DNA from: Sphingomonas mucosissima
GTDB taxonomy: Bacteria; Pseudomonadota; Alphaproteobacteria; Sphingomonadales; Sphingomonadaceae
NCBI RefSeq assembly: GCF_002197665.1
Contig: NZ_NBBJ01000001.1
Coordinates: forward strand, 1,459,225-1,523,224
Direction: 5' to 3'
Length of the DNA stretch: 64,000 nt
Notes under the pieces: generated by a model
What the model saw: only the letters and a program-made list of their open reading frames with translations
What the model was told of the DNA's origin: nothing
Database searches by the model: none
Translations under genes and position numbers: made by a program
In this document: piece by piece, positions 25,802 to 34,756 of the stretch
Layout of the letters: each line of letters begins with the position of its first letter
Position numbering within the stretch: the first letter of the stretch is position 1

Positions 25802-28650
25802 CGCTGCAGCCCCCGTAGCTTGGCGGGATCGACGTCCATCGGGCCATCGTCCTCTGCCGGCTCCTTTTGCGCGCGCTGTGCGATATGGCTGAGCTCGGCG
25901 AGCGCCAGCATCACCGCGCCGATCACTGCGAGGGCGACGCCGATGTCGAACAACATCGCTGTTGCCAGCTCGAATTTGCCAACAATCGGCAAGGTGAAAT
26001 AGCCAAAGGCGCTGGTGAACAGCGGCGCGTCGAATAGCAGCGAGCCGACCCCGGTCAGCGCGGCGATGATCACCCCGAAGCCGATCAGCGCATGCTCATC
26101 GATCTGCCGGCGCTGGTCCGCCCATTCGAAACCCGAGGCCATGTACTGCATCAACAAGGCGATCGACACGATCAGCCCGGCAATGAAGCCGCCTCCGGGC
26201 GAATTGTGGCCGCGCAGGAAAATGTAGAGCCCGACCATCATCGCGAGTGGCAGCAGGAGCCGCGCGGCGACGGCGAACATCATCGGGTGGCGCTCCGGAG
26301 AGCGTGGCAGATCTGCGATCCATTCGCGCAGTCGCTGCCCCGATACGCCGCGTGCCGCCGGCTGAAGCAAGGCGAAGATGGTGAGCGCCGCGATGCCGAG
26401 CACCGTGATCTCGCCGAACGTGTCAAAGGCGCGGAAATCCACCAGCGTCACGTTCACGACATTGGTGCCACCCCCGCCGGAATAACTGTTGGCCCAATGG
26501 TAAGACGAAATCGGATCGTTCGGCGCGCGTGTCATCACCGCCCAGGCGGCGAGGCCGCTCGCGGTGCCGCCCGCCAGCCCCAGCAACAGGTTGCGCGCGC
26601 GCTCCTGGTTGCTCGATAGCTGCACGGGTTGCTTGGGCAACAGATTAAGCGCGAGCAACAGCAGCAGGATCGTGACGGTTTCTACCGAGATCTGCGTCAG
26701 CGCGAGATCGGGCGCCGACAGGTAAATAAAGGCGAGCGAGACGACGAGACCGATGACGCTGATGTAGATAAGGGTCACGAAGCGCTGCCGCGGCACAAGG
26801 GCGACTGCTGCGGTGGCAGCCAGCAGCAGCGTCCAGGCGACGATCGCAACCGGAGGCGCCGGCAGCAACGGCCGCGTGCCCGGTGCATATCCACCGTACC
26901 AGATCGCCTCAACGCCGATCACCACCGCCAGCAGGAACATCAGCGCCAACTGCCGCTGAAGGGAGCCGTTGTGCACGGCATCGCTCATGCGGCGCGCCCA
27001 TTGCACTAGACGCTCCAGCGCGGCCTCAAACAGGCGCTTCGCATCGGGCAGCCGCAAAAGCTCCCATCCGCGCAGAAGAGGACCATGGCGCCACAGCATC
27101 AGGCCGCCGGCGGCCACCGCAATGACGCTCAGCATCAACGCGGGCGTGATCCCATGCCAAAGCGCCGGGTGGAATTCTGGCGCCGTCCCGCCCGTGATGT
27201 CCGCCGCCGCGGGCGTGATCAGCCACCCCGTCAGCAATGCCGGGAACAGGCCGACAGCGATGGTCAGCGCAACCAACAAGGCCGATGGCGCCCAAAGCCC
27301 GGCAGGCGGATCATGCGGCGAGGCCGGATACGCATCCCGCTGCGGCCCCAGATACAGCTGGACGATGAACCGGAGCGAATAGGCCACCGACAATGCGGCG
27401 CCGACCAGCGCCACAAGCGGCACGACCCACGGCGCCCCAAGCCAGGCGGTATGCACCGCCTCCTCCAGCATCATCTCCTTGGACAGGAAACCGCCAAGCG
27501 GCGGCAGACCCGCCATGGAAGCAGCGGCGATCATCCCGAGTGCCGCCGTGATCGGCATCAACTTGGCGAGACCACCCAGGAGACGGATGTCGCGCGTGCC
27601 AGCCTCGTGATCCACGATCCCGGCGTTCATGAACAGCGCGGCCTTGAAGAGCGAATGGTTGAGCAGGTGAAAGATGCCCGCCAACGCCGCGGCCGGCGTG
27701 CCGAAGCCGAACAACATGGTCATCAGGCCGAGTTGGCTGACGGTGGAATAAGCGAGAATGGCCTTAAGATCGTGCCGAAACAGCGCAATCGCGGCGCCCA
27801 CCACCATGGTGATGAGCCCGGTGGTCGCGACCAGATAGAACCACAGATCGGTGCCGGCCAGCACCGGCCACAGCCGCGCCAGAAGGAACACGCCCGCCTT
27901 CACCATCGTCGCCGAATGCAGATAGGCACTGACCGGTGTCGGCGCCGCCATCGCGTGCGGAAGCCAGAAGTGGAACGGGAATTGTGCTGATTTGGTGAAG
28001 CAGCCCAGCAGGATCAGCACGAGCGCCGCGGGGTAAAGCGGCGACGCGCGAACGACATCCCCCTGCGCGAGGACATCGGTCAGTTCGTAGGAGCCGGCGA
28101 CATGGCCGAGCAGCAAAAGCCCGCCAATCAGCGCCAGACCGCCGCCGCCGGTCACCGCCAGAGCCATCCGGGCGCCCTGCCGCCCTTCCGCCTTGTCACT
28201 GCGGAAGCCGATCAGCAGGAACGACGAAAGGCTGGTCAACTCCCAGAAGATCAGCAGCAGCAGAATGTTGCCGGACAGTGCGATGCCGAGCATCGCACCC
28301 TGGAACAACAGGAGCAGCGAAAGGAAGCGGCCCATCGGCTCGCCGGCCGGCAGGTAGAAACGCGCATAGACGACGATGAGCAGCCCAATGCCGAGGATCA
28401 GGCCCGCGAACAGCAGCCCGAGCGCGTCGAGACGCAAGGTGACGCTCAGATCAAGCGCCGGCACCCACGCGTAGCGGACCTGGTCAGCGATGCCGTTCAG
28501 CACGCCAGGCGCGACGAACAACAGCAATCCCAGCGCCGCTACGACATGCGCCACCGCAATGCCGGCGTGAACGCCCCGGCTCGCCCGCGGCAGCAACGCC
28601 AGCCAGGCGGAACCCAGAAATGGCAGCAAAGCCAAAAGGATCAGGTGCAA
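25798..28650 (-). CDS. mrpA: Mrp/Pha antiporter subunit A fused to subunit B
   Basis: A 950-residue protein. Residues ~1-650 are the NuoL-like part of MrpA, with FWELTSLSSFLLIGFRSD, AQFPFHFWLPHAMAAPTPVS and LAGLPPLGGFLSKE. Residues ~650-790 match the MrpA C-terminal (NuoJ-like) region. The last ~150 residues are a whole MrpB domain (RGHNSPGGGFIAGLIVSIALLMQ), normally a separate protein. This AB fusion is known in the Pha1-type antiporters of alphaproteobacteria, so it is a subtype mark rather than an error. It is the first gene of the six-gene operon. Because of the fusion, A to G are all represented by six genes. Confidence 0.94.
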   Translation of the reverse strand: MHLILLALLPFLGSAWLALLPRASRGVHAGIAVAHVVAALGLLLFVAPGVLNGIADQVRYAWVPALDLSVTLRLDALGLLFAGLILGIGLLIVVYARFYLPAGEPMGRFLSLLLLFQGAMLGIALSGNILLLLIFWELTSLSSFLLIGFRSDKAEGRQGARMALAVTGGGGLALIGGLLLLGHVAGSYELTDVLAQGDVVRASPLYPAALVLILLGCFTKSAQFPFHFWLPHAMAAPTPVSAYLHSATMVKAGVFLLARLWPVLAGTDLWFYLVATTGLITMVVGAAIALFRHDLKAILAYSTVSQLGLMTMLFGFGTPAAALAGIFHLLNHSLFKAALFMNAGIVDHEAGTRDIRLLGGLAKLMPITAALGMIAAASMAGLPPLGGFLSKEMMLEEAVHTAWLGAPWVVPLVALVGAALSVAYSLRFIVQLYLGPQRDAYPASPHDPPAGLWAPSALLVALTIAVGLFPALLTGWLITPAAADITGGTAPEFHPALWHGITPALMLSVIAVAAGGLMLWRHGPLLRGWELLRLPDAKRLFEAALERLVQWARRMSDAVHNGSLQRQLALMFLLAVVIGVEAIWYGGYAPGTRPLLPAPPVAIVAWTLLLAATAAVALVPRQRFVTLIYISVIGLVVSLAFIYLSAPDLALTQISVETVTILLLLLALNLLPKQPVQLSSNQERARNLLLGLAGGTASGLAAWAVMTRAPNDPISSYHWANSYSGGGGTNVVNVTLVDFRAFDTFGEITVLGIAALTIFALLQPAARGVSGQRLREWIADLPRSPERHPMMFAVAARLLLPLAMMVGLYIFLRGHNSPGGGFIAGLIVSIALLMQYMASGFEWADQRRQIDEHALIGFGVIIAALTGVGSLLFDAPLFTSAFGYFTLPIVGKFELATAMLFDIGVALAVIGAVMLALAELSHIAQRAQKEPAEDDGPMDVDPAKLRGLQR

Positions 28651-29029
28651 GCCGGGTCCCCAAAGCGAAGCAGCACGAGATCGGCATCACGCAGGGGAAG
28701 CGGCGCCGCGCCAGCGAACGAATGAAACAAAGCAGCGGGCGTCATCTGGGCACGGCTCTCCGGCGCTGGCGGCCCGACCAACGCACGACCTGCTCGCCCA
28801 AACGCAGGACCGAGCACCCAGGCCGTTTATTGCCTCCCGAGCGCCGCTCTGCAAGCGGAAGCTCGACGAAGGCAGATACGCGCCTCATTACGGCGGCGGC
28901 CGCGGCGCTAGAGCGCGGGAGCCTAGGGCTGTGGAAGAAGGAATTGCCCCACCCTTTCCACGCTAACGGACCGGACGATGGAAGGAAGCGCAGGCGCGTG
29001 CTGGAGCGTTCCTGCCCAGGATCAGGCGC
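28651..29029. other. Gap between the mrp operon and the MCP gene
   Basis: About 380 bases with no gene I can support. It must hold the mrp promoter and the end of the MCP transcript, but I see no clear -35/-10 pair or terminator. The plus-strand frame 28620-29114 is a shadow that overlaps both neighbours. Confidence 0.4.
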
Positions 29030-30679
29030 TCAGAATGCATTCCAATCGTCTGCTTTCGGCCGGGTGAGGGCGGAGATGGCGGCAGGTGCCAGTGGTTTGA
29101 CGGGCGAGACATAGCCGCCGTTGTTCGGCTTGGGTTTCATCGCTTCGACCTGGGTGTGGATCGAACGGCTGGTGCCATTGTCAACCTTGAAGCGGGCGGC
29201 CTGTTCGCTGAGCGCCTGAACCTCGCTGGTGAGATTGCGGGCGGCAGCGGAGGTTTCCTCCACCATGGCGGCGTTCTGCTGGGTGGACTGATCCATGGTG
29301 CCGACCGCCGCCGAGATCTGGGTGATCGCGGAGGATTGCGCCTGGTTGTCGGCCGCCATGGTGGCGAGCAGCTCGTGCACCTGGCCAACGTCGCCCGAGA
29401 TGTCGGCGAGCGCGCCGTCCACCTTCTGCACCATCTCCACCGCACAGACGATATCGGTCTGCGTGACGGTGAGCTGATCGCGAGCGCGCTTGGCCTCTTC
29501 CTCGGCGCGCATGGCGAGCGCGGAGACGAGATCGGCGACCACGGCGAAGCCGCGGCCTGCATCTCCGGCACGGCCGGCCTCGACGGCGGCGTTCATCGCG
29601 AGAACGCGGGTCTGGAACGCGATCTTATCCAGCCCTTCAATCACGCTGTCGATGCCCTTGGCGCTTTCGGAAACGCGGCCCATCGCCTGCACCCCCTGAT
29701 CGGCAACCGAGCGTCCGCCCGATACTGTGGTGATCGCGCCATCGGCCCGCTCCACCGTGGTCGCGGCAGCGGCAGCCGACGTGCGCAGCCGCTCGTCCAT
29801 CTGCGAGATCGCTGCCGAGGTCTCTTCCAGGCTCGCGGCATTGCCTTCCGTGCGGCGTGCCAGATCCTCCGACGCCTGCGCGATCTCGACCGAGCCCGTG
29901 CGGATGGAGGCAATCACTTCCTGAACCTTGGCAATCACATCGGCCAGGCCGTGCCGGGTCGCTTCGAAATCCTCGCGCAACGAGCCAAATTCCGGCGGGA
30001 AGGACTGGCCCGCAGGGGTGGCGAGATCGCCCTGCCGCCATGCGCCAAGCCCGCGGCCGATGGTGGCGATCACCGTCTCCAGCGTTTCCGCGCGCGCGGT
30101 GCGCTCCGCCGAGGCGGCCTGCTCCATCGCTTCGCGGGTAGCCTGCGCCGCCGCAATCCCGTCCAGAAGCTTCACCAGCGCATTCGACAACCAGATCAGC
30201 GCGGCGGACTCGATGACGAGGATCAGCGCATGGAGGGCAATGCGGCCGAGCGAGCCACCGTCGTCAAACACCCATGAAGGCAGCGCCAGTCCGAGGACGA
30301 GGTGATGAAGCGCAATCACCACCGTGCCGGCCAGGATGGCGCGCCAGTCTGCGATCACGGTGGTCACCGCCAAGACGGCGAAGAACAGCATGTGCAGATC
30401 GCTCTGCCAGGAATAGCCACTGAAGACGTACAGCAGCATCGCCGGCATTGCCGAGACCGTTAGCGCCATCGTGATCCGGGCGGCCTGATCGATCCGGCGG
30501 GTGAGGAAGATCCGGACAGGCTCGACCAGCAGCAAAACGGTGAGCACAACAGCTGCCCAGTCCATCGATTGTCCCGCAAACATCGCGCCGGCGATCACCG
30601 GAAGCGCAACGGCAGCCGTGAGCATGCACAATGCCCGCATCCCGGTTGCCCGAATGGTCGCGAGTGTCACCTGTTCCAA
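29030..30679 (-). CDS. Methyl-accepting chemotaxis protein with membrane-only N-terminus
   Basis: A 549-residue receptor. The first ~170 residues are about six hydrophobic helices with no large periplasmic domain, so it probably senses something in or through the membrane. Next comes a HAMP-like/linker region, then the signalling domain with the hairpin tip [30 protein letters not shown]. The protein ends DDWNAF, close to the WxxF pentapeptide that tethers CheR/CheB in other receptors. The start at 30679 is TTG, with GGAAGGGAAG well placed upstream; the ATG 13 codons later is an alternative. It lies downstream of the che/mot run on the same strand. Confidence 0.9.
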   Translation of the reverse strand: MEQVTLATIRATGMRALCMLTAAVALPVIAGAMFAGQSMDWAAVVLTVLLLVEPVRIFLTRRIDQAARITMALTVSAMPAMLLYVFSGYSWQSDLHMLFFAVLAVTTVIADWRAILAGTVVIALHHLVLGLALPSWVFDDGGSLGRIALHALILVIESAALIWLSNALVKLLDGIAAAQATREAMEQAASAERTARAETLETVIATIGRGLGAWRQGDLATPAGQSFPPEFGSLREDFEATRHGLADVIAKVQEVIASIRTGSVEIAQASEDLARRTEGNAASLEETSAAISQMDERLRTSAAAAATTVERADGAITTVSGGRSVADQGVQAMGRVSESAKGIDSVIEGLDKIAFQTRVLAMNAAVEAGRAGDAGRGFAVVADLVSALAMRAEEEAKRARDQLTVTQTDIVCAVEMVQKVDGALADISGDVGQVHELLATMAADNQAQSSAITQISAAVGTMDQSTQQNAAMVEETSAAARNLTSEVQALSEQAARFKVDNGTSRSIHTQVEAMKPKPNNGGYVSPVKPLAPAAISALTRPKADDWNAF

Positions 30680-31008
30680 AACGTCTTCCCTTCCTGGCTA
30701 CAGCCGCCGCCGCGAGCGGCGATCACGAGCGCCCCTGCCCGCGCTGCCGGCCCCACAAGCCGCGCCCGTGCGCCGTTGACGAAAAATGATCCTTCGTAGG
30801 GCCCCGCCCCCCGAAGACTGGCGCCGGCAGCCGTTGCCCATGCCGCGGTCGCGTTCGCCGACGCCGGGCGCACCGGCAGTATAAGCATCGGCCCTTCAGC
30901 CGGCGGCATGCCCGGCAGCAGCAAAGCAATCAAAAGTATCGCTGCTTGCCGAGGTACAGATGCCGTCCATCGTCGATGGTTGAACCAGTCTATCGTCAAA
31001 GCAAGCAT
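30667..31008 (-). CDS. Small protein of unknown function upstream of the MCP gene
   Basis: A 113-residue frame with a hydrophobic N-terminal helix ([13 protein letters not shown]) that may be a membrane anchor or signal. It is followed by an Ala/Gly-rich part with [37 protein letters not shown] and a Cys-containing end. Its last 13 bases overlap the MCP coding region in another frame, as in coupled genes, which supports translation. I do not recognise a named family, though the GxxLRGPGPxxGSxxVxG-like pattern looks like a conserved protein and not random code. It may be exported. Confidence 0.5.
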   Translation of the reverse strand: MLALTIDWFNHRRWTASVPRQAAILLIALLLPGMPPAEGPMLILPVRPASANATAAWATAAGASLRGAGPYEGSFFVNGARARLVGPAARAGALVIAARGGGCSQEGKTFWNR

Positions 31009-31148
31009 CGGTTCCGATTGTCGTTCCAGTTCACATAGGACAATATTCTGCCTGCTAGTTTGGCGCGGAAAGATTATTTCTCGCCGGACGGATGCACACC
31101 GATTTTCTTACCCCGATGCCGATGTTGCTTCGATATTTCTGAACTGGC

Positions 31149-31592
31149 TCAGGCGGGCACGGCCTGGGTAATCGCCGTCGCCTTCACCACGTGCTGCCCA
31201 AACGCTTCGGGTGCCGCGGCCATCACGATTGCGCGAAACGTGCTCAGATCCGGCAGCATGCCGTCCGGCCCCGCCGCCATCGGCGTCTTGTAGGTCCGCA
31301 TGTTTATGGCATGGAGCAGGAGCGGCAGCCGGGCGGTGACGAAATCCACTTTGTCGGCGGCTACTTCGAGCTGCACTTCGAACTGAACGTAGCCCGCCAA
31401 TCGGCCATCGCCGGTGACCAGCGGCGCCATGACATTGGTGGCGGGCACGAACGCCAGATCCTTCGCTTCGGCAGCTGGAGTCTCCTTGGCGGTAGCGGAG
31501 GCACCCACCAACATGCGCGTACCGTAAGCGGCGCCGCCGCCGACGCCGGTGCCGGCGAGTAACACGCCCAAGGGCAGCAGGAACTTTTTCAT
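31149..31592 (-). CDS. fliL: FliL-like flagellar basal-body protein
   Basis: A 147-residue protein with one N-terminal membrane helix (KKFLLPLGVLLAGTGVGGGAAYG) and a periplasmic domain with FliL-like content (YVQFEVQLEVAADKVDFVTARLPLLLHAINMRTY). FliL strengthens the stator-rotor link. It lies ten bases after motB, the expected place. GAGGAAC upstream supports the ATG at 31592 over the longer frame to 31646. Similarity is weaker than for its neighbours, so the name is tentative. Confidence 0.6.
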   Translation of the reverse strand: MKKFLLPLGVLLAGTGVGGGAAYGTRMLVGASATAKETPAAEAKDLAFVPATNVMAPLVTGDGRLAGYVQFEVQLEVAADKVDFVTARLPLLLHAINMRTYKTPMAAGPDGMLPDLSTFRAIVMAAAPEAFGQHVVKATAITQAVPA

Positions 31593-31602
31593 GGCCTGTT
31601 CC

Positions 31603-32466
31603 TCAGAACTTGAAGCTGGCGTCGGTGGGGAGCGACGGCGCCGCACCCAGCACGACGATGGTGATCCGGCGGTTCTCCGGGCGTTCCGGCTGGTCGGGAT
31701 AGACCGGTTCGGTCCCGGCCTTTGCGACGATCTCGGAGAACCGGTCCGTGGTAATGCCGGCCGCGGCCATGGCGTTTCGGGCAGACAAGGCGCGCTCGCC
31801 CGACAGGCGCCAATTGCCGTCGGAAGAGCCCCCTAGGCTGTCCGTATGACCCTCGATCGCGATCATCGCCCCTGACTTTGCGAGTTTCCCCGAAATTTCG
31901 CGAAGCATCAAACGTGCGAAGTCGTTCAGATCGGCCGTGCTGCCACGGAACATGGAGCGTTTGGCGCTGTCCATCAGGTTGATGCGCACACCATCACGCG
32001 ACGGTTCCACCTTCGTGTTCTGCTTGGCATCCTCGCCTTGCGGCAGACTGTCGATCGCCATCTTCAGTTCCTGCGCCAACACGCGCATCGACGCGTCCGG
32101 CACGTTGGCCGTACCGCCGCGGGCGACGCCAGCGGTCGCTGTCTCGGCAGAGGGTTGACCGGAGGGCGCCGAACTGTCGGTCCGACTGCGCACCGTTCGC
32201 CCGCCAGCGCCCGGATTGTCGCCGGGCGCATCGCCGATGGCGGAGGACGCCGCGGCATTGGGGGCCGCCGGGGTGAAATAGTCTGCCAGCCCCTTCAACT
32301 GCTGCTTGTCCGGATTGCTGATCAGCCAGAGCAGCATGAAAAAGGCCATCATCGCCGTGACGAAATCGGCGTAAGCGACCTTCCACGCGCCGCCATGATG
32401 CCCGCCGGAGATCTTCTTGATCTTGCGGATGACGATCGTGGGCTGTTCGTTCGGGCGCGTGGCCAC
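31603..32466 (-). CDS. motB: Flagellar stator protein MotB
   Basis: A 287-residue stator subunit. The cytoplasmic start (VIRKIKKISGGHHGGAWKVAYADF) leads into a single membrane helix carrying the proton-binding Asp34. A ~90-residue linker rich in Ala, Gly and Ser follows, then the OmpA-like peptidoglycan-binding domain (IAIEGHTDSLGG and ERPENRRITIVVLG). It anchors MotA to the wall. It is separated from motA by the whole che gene set. Confidence 0.95.
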   Translation of the reverse strand: MATRPNEQPTIVIRKIKKISGGHHGGAWKVAYADFVTAMMAFFMLLWLISNPDKQQLKGLADYFTPAAPNAAASSAIGDAPGDNPGAGGRTVRSRTDSSAPSGQPSAETATAGVARGGTANVPDASMRVLAQELKMAIDSLPQGEDAKQNTKVEPSRDGVRINLMDSAKRSMFRGSTADLNDFARLMLREISGKLAKSGAMIAIEGHTDSLGGSSDGNWRLSGERALSARNAMAAAGITTDRFSEIVAKAGTEPVYPDQPERPENRRITIVVLGAAPSLPTDASFKF

Positions 32467-32468
32467 GG

Positions 32469-32762
32469 CTACGCTGCCTTGGCGAGCGCGGCGCGCAGGC
32501 GGTCCTGAACCACCGTCAGTCGCACTGGCGCGATGGCGTCGTGCGATTTGGCACCCGCTGCCATCCGGTCGAGCACCGCTGCGCTTTCATCGGTGCACTG
32601 GATCAGCAGATCGAACATCTGCAATCCTTCCAAGTGGTTGGTCGTAAAATGCTCGTCCTCGACCAGCAGCATCGATAGCTGCTCCAGGAGTTCGCGCACG
32701 TGCCGCAACTCCTCGGCCACAGCGGCGTGAAGATACGAAGCGAGGTGATCGGTCTGAGACAT
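32469..32762 (-). CDS. Small helical protein in the chemotaxis operon
   Basis: A 97-residue protein beginning MSQTDHLASYLHAAVAEELR. It appears all alpha-helical and acidic, with heptad-like patterns (LRHVRELLEQLSMLLVEDEHF and GLQMFDLLIQCTDESAAVL), so it may be a dimer or coiled-coil bundle. It sits between cheD and motB with a two-base gap to motB. In Caulobacter the same position after cheD holds small genes of little-known role (cheU, cheE). I cannot claim homology, only position. The longer frame to 33230 is a shadow of cheD. Confidence 0.7.
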   Translation of the reverse strand: MSQTDHLASYLHAAVAEELRHVRELLEQLSMLLVEDEHFTTNHLEGLQMFDLLIQCTDESAAVLDRMAAGAKSHDAIAPVRLTVVQDRLRAALAKAA

Positions 32763-32797
32763 GGCGTGTACGCGTCCGGTAATTCGTGGAAGAGGGA

Positions 32798-33310
32798 TCA
32801 GAACAATTCTAGCTCGCCCCCGCGCGGCGTAACCGGCACGGCGATCGGCGGCGCGTCCGCCACGGCGGTGGAGCGCGCCTTGCCCTCGTAGGGCAGGAAT
32901 TCCACCTTGCGGGCTCGGGTGCCGCCAACATCGACATGGCCGATCGCGATTCCTTCCGTTTCCAAGAAACGGCGGGCAAACGCGGCATTGCTGCTGCCGA
33001 TGGAACCGAGCCCGGCAACGATGTTGGCGCCGCCGTAAAGATGCGCGCGGAAGCCGTTGCGGGTGGCCCCACGCTTCATCATGGCATTGATCAACAATTC
33101 CATGGCGTGAAGCCCGTAACGCTGCAGTTCGTGCGCGTTCACCCGCTGATCCTTGCCGGGTTCGCCCAGCAGGAAATGGTTCATCCCGCCGATCCGCGTG
33201 ACGCTGTCTTGCAGGCACACGGCAATGCACGAGCCCAGAAGCGTGGTGATCACCGTCCCAGGTTCACCGACAACGGCATGTTCGCCCTGAATGATGGAAA
33301 TGCGGTGCAT
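32798..33310 (-). CDS. cheD: Chemoreceptor glutamine deamidase CheD
   Basis: A 170-residue deamidase that converts receptor Gln side chains to Glu. The catalytic Cys and His lie in the family sequences TLLGSCIAVCLQD and GGMNHFLLGEP, and the AHLYGGANIVAGLGSIGSSNAAF region is typical. The C-terminal ~20 residues are a Pro-rich extension. It follows a cheY gene by eight bases in the che run. Confidence 0.94.
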   Translation of the reverse strand: MHRISIIQGEHAVVGEPGTVITTLLGSCIAVCLQDSVTRIGGMNHFLLGEPGKDQRVNAHELQRYGLHAMELLINAMMKRGATRNGFRAHLYGGANIVAGLGSIGSSNAAFARRFLETEGIAIGHVDVGGTRARKVEFLPYEGKARSTAVADAPPIAVPVTPRGGELELF

Positions 33311-33318
33311 ATCGCGGA

Positions 33319-33708
33319 TCAGGCCAGCGCGCCGAAGACGCGCTCGATCTTTTCCTTAAGCGCAGCAGGCGCAAAGGGCTTCACGAGATAGTTGTTCACC
33401 CCAAGCGCGGCAGCTTTCTGCACGAGCTCACGGTCGGAAGACCCAGTCAGCATGATGAACACGGTCTTGCCGATCACGCCGTCCTTGCGAACCGCCTCCA
33501 GAAATTGCAGACCATCCATTTCGGGCATGTTGTAGTCAGAAATGATCAAGTGCACGCGATCGGACTTGACCGACTCCAGAGCTTCCGGAGCAGTTGGCTT
33601 GTCGCGAATATCCTTGAACCCCAAATCCTGGAGGGTCCGACGGATCATCGCGCGCATGCTGGTCTGGTCATCGACCACCATCACCTTGATTGCAGACGCA
33701 GCGGGCAT
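33319..33708 (-). CDS. cheY: Chemotaxis response regulator CheY (second copy)
   Basis: A single-domain receiver of 129 residues. The acidic pair (VVDDQ), phosphoacceptor Asp58 (LIISDYNMPEMDG), the T/S site (MLTGSS) and Lys (YLVKPF) are all present. It should bind the motor switch or act as a phosphate sink. No cheZ is seen, so a sink role for one of the two CheY proteins is plausible. Confidence 0.93.
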   Translation of the reverse strand: MPAASAIKVMVVDDQTSMRAMIRRTLQDLGFKDIRDKPTAPEALESVKSDRVHLIISDYNMPEMDGLQFLEAVRKDGVIGKTVFIMLTGSSDRELVQKAAALGVNNYLVKPFAPAALKEKIERVFGALA

Positions 33709-33724
33709 GTGACGCTCCCAATCC

Positions 33725-34756
33725 TTACTTGCGGCACGCCGCGAGGATAGCCTCGGGCATGGCTGACAAACTCAATTCCTTTTCCACCGCGCCGAGCTCG
33801 AAAGCCGCGCGCGGCATCCCGTAGACCACGCAGCTTTCGCGCGATTGGCCGAGCGTGCGTGCTCCGGCCTCTCGCATCGCGAGCATCCCTTCGGCGCCGT
33901 CCGTCCCCATCCCGGTCAGGATGACGCCGACCGCTGCCTTGCCGAGCGGGGCAACCGAGCGGAACAGCATGTCGACCGAAGGCCGATGGCCGGTGATCGG
34001 ATCACCCCGACGCAGTTTGATGCGTCCGGCGATTCCACCAGCCAGTTCCATGTGCTGCTCCCCTCCTGGTGCAATATAGACGGTTCCACGCCCAATCGGC
34101 TGACCGTCCACCGCTTCGACCACCTTTGCCCGACATTCCCGGTCAAGACGCGCGGCGAAGCTGCCGGTGAAGGCCGCTGGCATATGCTGAACCACCAGGA
34201 CGGGCGGGCAATCCTCTGGCAAGGCCGCCAACAGCGCGAACAGGGCCTCGACGCCCCCGGTGGACGCGCCAATTGCGATAACCATCTCACGCGTGCCGGC
34301 GCCTGCGGGCCGAATATCCCGGGCCGCCGACGCTTGTCGCGCAAGCGGGCGGACCGCGGAACGGGCAGCAGCCTTCACCGTCGCGCACAGCAGTTCGGCA
34401 TCGCGAACGATCTCGAGCGGATTTCCCGAGGGCTTGGCGACACAGTCCACTGCCCCCAGCCGAAGCGCTTCGATCGTCACCTCTGCACCGCGAGCGGTCA
34501 GCGTGGAGCACATGACGACCGGCATCGGGCGCAGCCGCATGATCTTCTCGAGAAATGACAGACCGTCCATTCCCGGCATCTCGACGTCCAGGGTGATGAC
34601 GTCGGGCGACAATTCCTTGATCATCGCGCGTGCCGCGTGCGGCTCCGGTGCGAGGCCAACGACCTCGATGGCCGGATCCGCCGATAGGATACGGTTGAGC
34701 GCGGCGCGCATCGAAGCGCTGTCATCGACGATCAATGTGCGGACACGTTCGCTCAT
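33725..34756 (-). CDS. cheB: Chemotaxis methylesterase/deamidase CheB
   Basis: A 343-residue protein with an N-terminal receiver (LIVDDSASMR, phosphoacceptor in VITLDVEMPGMDG) and a C-terminal methylesterase domain. The catalytic Ser lies in IGASTGGVEALF, the His in VVQHMPAAFTGSFA, and the Asp in GMGTDGAEGM. It removes methyl groups from receptors during adaptation. The ATG at 34756 overlaps the cheR stop (ATGA). Confidence 0.95.
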   Translation of the reverse strand: MSERVRTLIVDDSASMRAALNRILSADPAIEVVGLAPEPHAARAMIKELSPDVITLDVEMPGMDGLSFLEKIMRLRPMPVVMCSTLTARGAEVTIEALRLGAVDCVAKPSGNPLEIVRDAELLCATVKAAARSAVRPLARQASAARDIRPAGAGTREMVIAIGASTGGVEALFALLAALPEDCPPVLVVQHMPAAFTGSFAARLDRECRAKVVEAVDGQPIGRGTVYIAPGGEQHMELAGGIAGRIKLRRGDPITGHRPSVDMLFRSVAPLGKAAVGVILTGMGTDGAEGMLAMREAGARTLGQSRESCVVYGMPRAAFELGAVEKELSLSAMPEAILAACRK

